Source: Cloeon dipterum
Taxonomy: Eukaryota > Arthropoda > Insecta > Ephemeroptera > Baetidae
Direction: 5' to 3'
DNA length: 64,000 bases
Assembly: GCF_949628265.1 (NCBI RefSeq)
Contig: NC_088790.1
Coordinates: 21,704,545 to 21,768,544, forward strand
In this document: positions 36,701 to 47,100 of the stretch, one piece after another
Layout of the letters: each line of letters starts with the position of its first letter
How positions within the stretch are numbered: position 1 is the first letter of the stretch
Position numbers and translations under genes: made by a program
The notes under the pieces: generated by a model
Told to the model about the DNA's origin: nothing
Databases searched by the model: none
What the model saw: only the letters and a program-made list of their open reading frames with translations

Positions 36701-39353
36701 TTTGCCATTGCCATTGAACTTATCCAGCAGAGCGGCGCACTCCTCGTCGTCCTTGTACAAAAATATTTTCAAGAGCTTAATTTGCTCCTCTCGGGTCAGC
36801 GGACATAGATCTAATATTCCGAGCAAGTTAATCTTGTCTCTTATGCTTTGTTCTCCATGAATCCTAGTCGTAATCCAGAGGGGCAGGTACGCCTCGTTCA
36901 CCTGACGCAGAAGCTCAGATGCTATCTTTTCGTACTCGGGGCAGATTTCATCAAAGCCATCGCCGAGTAGAAAAACATTTCGCTCACTAATTTTGGTTTT
37001 TAATGCTTTGCACCGCTCAGAGTCTTTTTCCAAAACTACTTCTAGGAATTCGATATAGGAATCTGGCCTCGGCTTGAACTCTCCGTTTGAATCAATTTTA
37101 AGTTGACGGAAGTAGTCACTGTATTTTTTGAATGAGAAATCTATGACGAGAAATGTGTCTGGTAGTGTTTCTCGGAGCTTTTTTGCTAGCTCGTGCGTCG
37201 CCGCAGATTTGCCCATTCCAGTTCCTGATCTTAGCAACCACGAGCGGATTGCAGATCGATCATTTGGTTTCATTGCCACATCATTCATATTCGTCGCCAA
37301 TTCCTCGAACGAAATTGACGTTTCGGCTTCCTCCGACATGAATTTAGGCACTATGTACGCATTTCTGCAAGGCTGAAAGTCGAGAAGATGGCTCAATGTG
37401 CTTACAACCTGGAATTGAATTTCGCCACCCGGCTCCTCGTGCCGGCGCAACAGTTTCACTATCGCCTCTTGCAAGCTGAGTCCGCTCTTCAATTCTGGGT
37501 TCTGCAGCTCGTTTATCAATCCACTCACGATGTTGTCTTTCTCGGATTTGGCCACTCCGAAAAATGTGAAAATTCCTCCATGATTGTTCCCTTCCACAGT
37601 AAAATTGGCTGGAGTCTTTATAAAAAAGAATGAAGAAATTGTGTGTTCGGTTTTTTCAAATGCATTTTAGGGTTTACTTACAACTCCAATTAAAGGACCG
37701 TCACCTCTGCAGCCGCCGTCCATGAAGAAGAACAGCTTGGGCTTTCCAGCCAGATCTTTGGACTCTGTTCCGATGAAAGAATGCGTTATCTCATTCACAG
37801 AAACTTTTGCGTCGTCCGCAGTGGCGATAGTCAATCCGAGCTCAGCGTTATTAAGCAACCTCGCCAAAACGCAAATAGCAATTGCGCCATCCTCTTTCAG
37901 CCCTGAATTATGCACAGAAGTCACTGCAATTTGGAAATTTAAGAATTGAAATATATTTTCATAAAGTCAATGACATACCTTCTTTTAGGATTTTGGTCAA
38001 GCGTGACGCGCTATATATTCTTGTTTCAAAGTCCAAAAATTGGAAACTAGTCTGCATTTCCTTCGCTACAGAAGCGTGATTTTTATCGTAGAATATCAGA
38101 GCGCGCCCTCTTCTGAACGGAAGAAGTTTAGTGGATTTCCAAGTGTAGAAATGATATCGATCCATATTGATCAACTGATCAGGAGCAGTTTTCGAAAAGG
38201 CGTCCGATTTTTCTTTCAACGGAAAACTAAAAATAAATAAGTGGTTTAGATTTAAATTTTGTACTTAATAGTATATTGTACCCCAATACCTTGATACAGT
38301 AAATTCATTATGTTTGGAGTACTGAAGCTGTGGTGTTTGCCCAATTGCTCTGTCTATGGTAGTACTTTCGCAAATACGCCTTTTCACCCTTGTCAGGAAT
38401 ACAATCAAATCCAAGTCCTTGCTCATGGAGTCGAGCTCTGTGCAAAGTGCCGTCACCAGCCAGGTGCCCGCCGCATTCCTCTGCGCTCTCACAGCTTTTT
38501 GCATTTAATCGCATAAGTTGATTTGAATTGTTTGATAAATTTTATTTAATATAAAGCACCTTCAACTGTTGAGTAGAAAATCACAAAATTTTCACAATTC
38601 GGCCCGATGGAAAACCACATCGATTTATTTTGCACAGGATTTTTGTCGAGTGTTTCCTTGGTTGCTGGCAGGCGAATTTCTCCACTGACGCCTCTACATG
38701 GCTGAAAAATATTTTATAAAAGGATTTAATTATATTTTTCTTCTTTTTTTCTCACTCCGAAAAAAATTAGCTTTATGCTGTCCTGCAGCTGAGGAATCCC
38801 CTTGAGTCCATTCCAGACGTCATCAGTGTGGTACTCCTCGAACGGCTGGCTGGGGTCTTTTGGTTCTATCGCTGGATGGTCCGTGAAGATAGTGCCACCT
38901 GAGGCGCCGTGCGACAGGATGATTAGGATGAACATATCCGGCGTCTCAACATCTTTTGCAGATAAAAAGTTACTATCCTTATGAATAAATTGCTTTTAAT
39001 TTTTCATACCTTCGCCATTTTCGGCGAACAGTGAAAATAACTTTCCATCGGTATTTCTTAAACGGCTCAAAATCTCTTCCTTGGTCTTAGACTTTAAATC
39101 TTTGAAATGGCAGTTTCTTCTCGTGAAGGTATCTCGGAGCTTTGAGACGTCTGCTTGGTTTCCTGCTCTCGAATCGTCAGTATTTTCAAACTCGTGGTGA
39201 ATGACTAACACCCATACTCTACGGTAAAAAGTTAAATGCAAATTAAAAAAAATCAGATATGAAAATCAATATCATTATTATAAATAACCTTGCTGGTTTA
39301 TCCTGTTTGGTCGGCAAATATCCAAACGTTTTATCGATATCCTCCTCGTTCAT
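33749..39353 (-). CDS. Tandem caspase-like / NACHT NTPase / ankyrin-repeat protein
   Basis: 1724 aa in eight exons: 39353-39289, 39218-39010, 38952-38756, 38701-38560, 38494-38290, 38226-37979, 37923-37682, 37615-33749; phases agree. Caspase domain 1 (about 20-275): VWVLVIHHEFEN start strand, catalytic H106 in LSHG, C159 in FFGPCRG (in place of QACRG), then a p10-like part (GTWLVTALC, LTRV). Domain 2 (about 310-515): RALIFYDKNH, C427 in GGCRG, but A376-R377 where SHG should be, then GGIFTFFG and VVSTLSHLLDF as a p10-like part. NACHT: Walker A SGTGMGKS (K572), Walker B LLGDGFDE (D655, E659), LWITTR, TPMQLKLIAE (about 749-758), FEHQSYAEF. About 19 ankyrin repeats follow from about residue 985 to near the C terminus. 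Domains 2 to the end lie partly and NACHT-ANK wholly in the last exon. Likely an intracellular STAND sensor joined to a protease. The start is uncertain: the first exon opens at 39374 in frame, so an upstream coding exon may exist. Confidence 0.82.
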
Positions 39354-40029
39354 TTTTTGCTCCTTAGCATCTCTCTGGAAATGAATGATCAAAGCTATCG
39401 TTATATAATACGTATGATATGTAAGACTAACAATTGAAATTTTCATCCAAGTGTTAATTTGAGAGGGAGTTATTAGTTTCAATCGTTAATTTATTCAAAT
39501 TAATTCACGATCCTGATGCAAAAAATTACCGAATATAAAATGCAAACCTGCTAAAAGTAATTTTTATTCTATTACTATGGCCCTTTCAAATTTTGGTAGA
39601 AGTGGGCCGATTTGTCATTTTGAGGAGAACTGTACCATTTGGACGATATCAAAAAAGAGAACGATTGGAACAATTTAAATGGTTTAAAAATTTCTAATCA
39701 TGCCTGAATCTTTTACCCTTTTTCATAAATTTATTACTTCTTGCATTTTATCACAAAAACGAACGTAACGCGAATATTTTCCTTGTTGTAAAGATGCTTA
39801 AAAAATATTAGCCGGAAAATGAAAACTGTTAAATATAATATACTAAAAAATTAAGCCAGTTTTGTGTGTTCTTTATTAACAGGCCTAAAAAATTCTATAA
39901 ACCTTCTTTAGCGTGAAAGCTGATACAAAATTTATAAGGGACTGAAAAATTCCTACACAAAAGTAACACACAACGAAAAAATATCTAAGCGCAGGAAGTA
40001 AAATCATCAAGCATCTAATCATTCATGCA

Positions 40030-40400
40030 ATCAGTATTAGTCGAGACACTTTTCGGCTTGATATGCCTTAACGCGCGCCTGCCGAGAAGAAAGGTCACGT
40101 GATTGCCCTCGCTCTCGAAAGGGCGAAGAGAAGAGGAGAGCGCCACGAAACGCATGTCGGTGGCCACGCTGATTGTGAGATCGGGTGTCCGAGTGTCCCA
40201 GGTCCGGGATGCGGTGGCCCGTTGCCGCGCGGCTCAATGTCTTTGTGCCGGCATAAGGAGAGTAAAGCTCTCATCCTTACGCCGGCATTGTCACGGCGTA
40301 AGCACACAGGGAGGCTATCCGTAGGAGCGCGTTGGGGCAGATCAGGCCGAAGAGTGTTACGACGCAGTTCATTATCACTTACCAAAACGAGAGGCTACGA
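40030..40400. other. GC-rich island, transposon fragment or promoter
   Basis: A sharply bounded GC- and CpG-rich block in AT-rich DNA. It contains the hairpin listed separately and a CACGTG word. Overlapping open frames on both strands lack recognisable domains. It is either a fragment of a mobile element or the promoter of the caspase-NACHT gene, whose start lies about 680 bp away on the minus strand. Confidence 0.35.
40247..40286. repeat. Strong hairpin within the GC-rich island
   Basis: GCCGGCATAAGGAGAG pairs with CTCTCATCCTTACGCCGGC across a short loop near 40263-40266, with one mismatch and one bulge. It could be a structured RNA element or an end of a mobile element; no T-tract terminator or RNA family was recognised. 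Confidence 0.45.
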
Positions 40401-40996
40401 AATGATAGTTTTTTGTCAAGCTCAAGCAATTGTTGAATTTCACTTGTAAAAAGATTCTCCCACGATGGAGGTAGATCTGATAGACTTTATTGCAACGATT
40501 ACAACATAGACTTTTCTTCTGATGAGCCTGACCTTGCGATTTGCCTCCACTGGCGTGAATTTCATGACGTCATCTCGAGCAGTCTGACTCAACAGCTCCG
40601 GACACGCCTCACTGGGGACTAGGGCTTATCATGCGCTCCATCAACATCAATGACTTGCGGTTGATCATTAGCATAAATATTAAAGCAGGAAAACTTTGTA
40701 TAAATAGCAACAATTATTTTGTATATAAAGTAAAGTAAGCTTTGCACAGAAGCTCTTATGTTAATGTACTCTTGGATAGTCAAGTGCATCAGCGATTTAA
40801 CAAGGCAAACCCTAATTTTGCATTTACCACTTGTTTCTGGGAGCAAAACATAATATTGCTCCTAAAATCGAGTAGGCATAGGTTCAAGAGTAATTTGTCC
40901 AACGCTCTCAAAAGCTAAGCTACTGTAAATTTGAAGCAAAATAAAAGTCAGATAAATACTGGTTAGATTAATAGTTTTTTTAAGCTGGATGAATTA

Positions 40997-41002
40997 TTTA
41001 TT
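40997..41002 (-). terminator. Poly(A) signal of Polybromo
   Basis: TTTATT on + (AATAAA in sense) about 107 nt after the stop at 41109. Confidence 0.6.
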
Positions 41003-41108
41003 GTTACTTGATTAAATAATACAGTACAAACCAAATTTTAAGTAATGAAAACACAGAACAAGCTATAGACGAATATCAGCTATCTATCGTTAGCTGAGCT
41101 ATTAAACT

Positions 41109-44100
41109 TCAAGCATTCTTAGCGAGATTCAAAGAGTCCCTCATAAGGTAATCTCGGAGAGCCCACAAAGCGTTGGTCACATTTCCATGGTTGCCAACGC
41201 CGTTGTTGAGCCAGTGTGCAGGCAGGCGAGTAGGGTCAACCATTGTGGTCTCGGGGGTGGCCTTCAAACTCTTCTCCCAGTTGGAGATGTGTCTGCTATC
41301 AGAGTTGATGCCCTCAATGTATCTGAAAAGGTTGTTTACAAATTTAATTATTAAACAGAAGGATATGACTTTATGTGATAAATATTTTTTCAATATGCAA
41401 GTAGAATGATTGTGAAAGTGTTTGTTCGAACCTGATGTACGCTTCAGAGTGGAGCAGGCGCTGGGGTCGTGGCGGAATGGCCACAAACATAGGCTCCAAT
41501 TGACGCACAGGGGCAGCGGCTTGCACTGCATTCAAGTTGGCATTTGGTGACACAGCAGCTGAAATTCAAACGAGAAAGTTAGCCGCTTTTTGAGTGCAAA
41601 TTCTGTTAATTTTAGTTAAAAAAACATTCTATTATGGTTAAATTGAAAAAAATCACTCACAAGCCAATTGCAGACCAGCTGGCACAGTTGGAGCTGTGTT
41701 TTGAGCCAAAGGAGCTTTTGCGTTTGCAGCCGCAGCTTTTTTAGCAGAAGGTTGGAAATTCCTGGTCACAAACAAGCATAAATCATTGATTAGTGGTTAG
41801 AAAAAAACATGCAGGCGCTTAAGGCACTAAAGGCAGAAAAACCAAAGAGCGATCACATTTTTTAAATCGAAATTAATTACTTTCATCATAGAGTGATTGC
41901 AGCGGAACAGTTGGTTTTGACGAACTATACACGAAGTTCCTAGAATTTGGGAAATGTTGGCCTCGATGTGAAAACAATGGTGGTAAAATCGCAGCAGATC
42001 ATTTTAAATAGAATGCTATTTCTAAAGATGTACCTTGATCGTTCTCCAGGAGGTACAACTCGGCCGGAAGCCTTCAGGATGTGCTGCTCCTTGCAGTGCC
42101 GAGCGAGACGCATGATGCTCGGGAATGGCGGCACCGTTTTCTTCTGCCTGATGCAACCCTTCCATTTGCATTGGTATTCAGTATCTGAAAGAACACCAAT
42201 TTTTTTTAACTAAATGAGGATATATTTAAGTAAGTTTATAAAACAATGGCAAATTGATGGTAAAAATTGTAATTTTCAAATAATTTTAGTTTTTGAAAAA
42301 ATAAAACAATTTCTGTAAAAATCCCTACAAAATTAAAATTCGTATTGAAAAAAACCTTTGAAATAATATATTTTTAATTTCTTACCAGGTTTACTGACAA
42401 AATGTTTTTGAATGTGTCCATCAGGCTCGCCGACTGAGTGCTCAATGAGGTCGTTCAGCTCCTCAAACTGGTAGTCGCAGTTGCTCCAGAGGCACTCATA
42501 GATCAAGTCCTGGTGCGGCGTCTCGCCGGGTCCCAAGGCCTCAAGCGCCATCCTGGCCGTCGTCTCCTCGTTGAGGCGCGCAGCACGTTCCTCGTAGCTT
42601 TGCTTCTCTGACGCTGACAAACTTCGCCACTCGTTGCCGACGATACGGCTGATCTCGCCAAAACTTGAATCAGGGAAGCGGATTGCCACGTTCTTGCGCA
42701 CGTCACTGGAGTACAGAATGTAGCCTGTCACCAGCTTCTTGCCAGTTCCCTTCTGCAAAGGTTTTGACTTCTTTGATTAAATTAGACGGTGTAAGAAAAT
42801 CGATGGTGAAAAATTCAAATTCTTAATTTCAAAAGAGATGGACAGCAAGGCCGTAAATTTTAAAACGGTAAAACAAAATAAATGTTGGGACCATTTCTAG
42901 CAAAATATTTTTGGTTAAATTTAGATGGTTACCCCTAATTTTCCTCACTATGTTCAGCCTAGTTGAATGCGACAGAAGGAAATTAATTTAGTAAGCTGAG
43001 TTAACACTAGATTTCAGATAACAATGAGACCACTGTGTTGTTTCAGGATATTATATGGTGGCAACGCAAATGTTACTAAGTCCCCCTCCAAAAACAAAGC
43101 ATACTAGTGAGTAATATGATGAGTTTCCTAGTCTGAATGTTTTTATAGGTTCTGAAATTGTATTTTTTAAATTTGAAACTTGGCTAGTGGGAAATCAACA
43201 CGGTAAAAGGATGTTGAAACAATATTTCGGTCAAAACTGCAATTTCTCTAACATCTAACTAGCATCACGAATTTTCGTTTTTTCCAGGATATTTAAAAAT
43301 ATTTTACAACACCGGAAGAGGAAAATATTAAGGTTGAAAATTTGGAGCAACGGACAACCCGTACTTACGTACTTACTCTAACTTTATTTACAATAAGTTA
43401 TTTAAAAAAATGCATCAATTCAATACTTTATTTTGGTGATTGTCTAGTTCAAAATATAAAATGGAATAAGGTTTAAATTTCAACTCAATTTTGAAATATT
43501 CTTCAGCAAGAGGTACCTTACCTTTTTAATAGTAGAAACTGGAGTCTGCATCAATGGCGACGGCGTGGGAGTGTCACCGGAGCCGACTGACGGCGGGGCG
43601 TCCATCGAGTCCTCCATCATGAGGGAAACGTCAGCGTCCCTGCTGGCGACTGGGGACGAGTCCTGCTTGAAAATGGAGGGAGGCAATTATTTATGTGCGG
43701 ATTAAAAGTGGCAAAGCGGCAAAGGCAGCTTCAGCACTTTGCAGTGAGAAGCGAGTGCAGAACAAGGAGCAAGAGAGTGCGAGAACATAAAAATACACAC
43801 CCTTTCAAACGTGTTAAACAATCCCTTTGAATCTTTTTGCACACCATCGCTGCCAACCTAAAATTAAAAATTAAAATGCAAAATAAAAAAGGGTCACGAT
43901 GCATGTCGGTTAAATGCGCAGCGCATCATTAGTGAAAACGAAATCACACTCAGGTTTCCAGGCAGGCAGCTTACTTTGGCCGGATTGATGAGGCGACGGA
44001 AGAAGTAGATTTCGTCCTCGACAACGTCTCCTGAGTGGCTGTACTTCTTGATGCCGTCGCGGGTCAGCTTGTTGAGTTGCTTCTTGCTGTCGTCAAAGCT

Positions 44101-47100
44101 CGACTCGCACACGTAAACGTCTGTCTCGCTGACCTCTGTAGGCCGACCTGCTCGTGGATTAAACGTAAGGAAGAGTGGAGGAGAAAAAACGAGATTAACA
44201 TACAGGAAATGTATTCTCCGTGTTCCAGCACTGCGCATCTTCCAGTGATTGATGCCAGCGGGTAAACTTCTTCCACTTGGTTCAAAAACAGTTCCTGCTT
44301 GTAGAAAAGTCTGCCTGGCGTGTTTGGCACCTCAGATGGAGAAACAAAGATAGGGCCTTTGAAAAACTCTTCTCGGCTGCAACAGAAAATGAACAAATAA
44401 AGAATTTGGGAAAAATTTCAAAATTCAAATTTTATTCAGAAATTTTATGATATTATATGGCTTTGAAATTTCTCACTTATTAAAAAAGAGATTTACCTTT
44501 TGGTGACCCAAATCGAGTCCACCTGCACCACAATTTGCTTGCCAGTGTTGTTCTTGACATAAACACAGTCACCAGTTTTGATTGTGCCACAGCTTTGCAC
44601 CTTGTATTGTTCATAGTAGGTGAATCCCTCAATGGGCTGCTCCAAATTCAACTCCACGTTGGGCTACATGAATGAAATTTGTTCAAGACTCAGTTTGAGG
44701 CAAAGCATTTGGTAAATACCGGAATCTCCTTTTCTGGAAGCCTCTCCATCTCATCCAGCTCGGCAATTTCCTCCTTGTGCTTTTCAACGCGATCTCTAAA
44801 CACAGACATGACTCTTTTTGGCTCCAAGGGCTCCTCTCGAGTGACAAGCTTGATGTGCTCAGGGAGCGTGCAGGGCCACAACTGGTACAAATGCAGTAAT
44901 ACATCATGAACTATTTTTAAATTTCAGAGTGGTTAGTCACCTTTATCTTTTTGAAACTTCTGGCCTTAGAGGCGTATCTTGATTCGCAAACGTAAACATC
45001 CTTTTCAGGGAAAGACTCTGGTTTTAAACGCAGGTAGTCCCTAACGCTGAGGACCAAGCACATTCCAGTGACTTGGCTCATTGGAAAAGCTGCTCTGACG
45101 TCGCTTTTGAAGACTTCCTAGACACAATTAAAACAAACTGAAGTTAAATACTGAAGGAGGAAAACCCCATTTGAAACTTTATGATGGCATTACTACTAGA
45201 AAAGGTATTTTTTTGCAGAAATTTTCAACTTTGGCTTAAAATTCCAAGCTAAACCAATTTCTAAATTGTTGATAAAACATGTTCAACTGTCCCTTCAAAT
45301 ATTGATATGGACCCTGTAGCGCAGGCGTTCGTAACTCATTTTCAAATTTGAAGAAGAACTGGCCTTGCTTATGTTACAATAATTCAAGAAATTTTGGAAA
45401 ATATTCCACACATTGACTCCCATCAAAACTGACCTTTTCAAGGAATTTCCGAGTTGTCAGATGGTAAGTTTCATTAGGCCTGTAGAAATAGTTGCCGTAG
45501 AGCATCTGCTGATTGTCCTGGTTGGTCCAGAGACGCTCGACCAGTATGATGTGCGGCTCCAGTCCCCTCTCCTTGGGCTCCAGGTAGACGAAATCTCCCA
45601 CCCTGAAGGTTTGCTGGTTGAAACTCATCTCGTTTCCAGCGCTCTCCAATTCGCCCATCAACGGCTGCTTAGGCTCAGTTTCCTCCTCAGGCAACTCCTT
45701 CATTGCCTTTTCTTGCCTCAGCGCGTCCAGGTTGCCAGCCAAATCTTGCGCAGAGTACCGCAGAGCTGGTGAGTGCAGCAAATCCCCGCCTCGGCACAAC
45801 TCATCTCTGCAAAATTATGAACGGGTTTAGAAATAGAGTTAAATGAGTGCGGAAACACAATATACCTCTGTTTGATGAAGAAGACTTGCATTTCGATGGC
45901 GTCCTCAAACACCTGCGAGTCTGATCGCGACAGTCTGCGAGCTCGGTCCAAGCAGGCGAACATGTCTTCCTGGAAGGAATCCAAGCGCCGGTAGAATCCG
46001 CGGTCAAGACGCCTCTTTATCAGGTCGAGAGACAATGCGCGGACCCTGAAATGTTTATAAAATAAATAGTAGTTAATAAGAGGTTATTGAGGTTATTAAA
46101 TAATAAATTTCTCTAGAAAAAATTGAAATGGAAAATGAGCATAAATCAGAAAAGCTGAGCTGCAATACTTAAATTTTACTTTAAATAATTAAAATCAAAA
46201 GCAACTCACTTGTTTCCTTCGACATCATCATGTTCAGGAAGTTCTGCCATTGAGTCAGAGAAGCAACGGCTTTCCTCATCCTGGTGATTGTACGTGGCCG
46301 TAAAAAGAGAGGTCAGCAGCTCCTGTACCGCAAGAGGGACGTCAGGGAGCGACTCCTCGTCCTCCCTCAACTGCAATTTAGTCTGTAGTGCCACTCGCTG
46401 CAGCATCAATGCATCTTTGTAAATTTGCGAGTCGGGCTCATTGTATTTGAAGGCGTTGTCGAACATGAGCACAAAGTCAGACACCATGTCGTCTAGACTC
46501 AGGTAGGAGGTCGATCTCAGTTTTGAAGAGATTTTCTCTAGGTCAATCGGTCTCTTGATAACCTCATAGTAATCTGGATATTCCTGTAGAAAAGTTTTAA
46601 AATCAATTTTAGAAGCTACAGAGTGTGCTAGGACGCGATTGGCGCCACTTTTCATTTCCTAAGGAAAAATACCAAAAAATGAAAGTACTTACTACTTTAG
46701 AAGGAAGTTTGTTGAAAATGACGGAGAGTTGTCTTCCTTTTGGGTCTTTGTGGTCACGAATAGTATCAAATAGAGTTCTGAGTTTTTGGTAGAGATTGTT
46801 CTGCTGCTGTTGTCTTTTGTTCTTGCCACTGTGAATTATAATATACGTTATGTAATGAACAGCACAACATGATTTCGGCCACCGTAGAAGCCTTCATAAG
46901 ATACAAGGAATTTTCTTGTATATTTTTCAAAGCTTTATATCAAAGAAATAACCTTGGGTACATAATTATGTGAATTCAATTTTTTTGTAGAATATTCTTT
47001 GACAATTTGCTCTAATTTTCATTTGGAACAAATAAAAATAAAACTACAATAATTCTTCCAACGCATAAAATTGAAACTGATCAAAATCTACTCTTTAACA

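Larger units (their letters stand above)
39375..40996. other. Region between the caspase-NACHT gene and Polybromo
   Basis: AT-rich except for a GC-rich island at about 40030-40400. A candidate mini-exon of the caspase-NACHT gene lies at 40851-40828 on the minus strand: ATG, eight codons and a gtaaat donor in the phase needed to join the acceptor at 39375. No other gene is visible. Confidence 0.4.

Noticed and set aside
33749-37597. Independent bacterial ankyrin gene integrated as a single ORF
   Set aside because: The frame opens with the end of a caspase p10-like segment and is preceded by an acceptor in phase with the upstream exon, so it reads as the last exon of a host gene.
40095-40449. 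Overlapping open frames on both strands of the GC-rich island
   Set aside because: No recognisable domain; their length follows from low stop frequency in GC-rich DNA.
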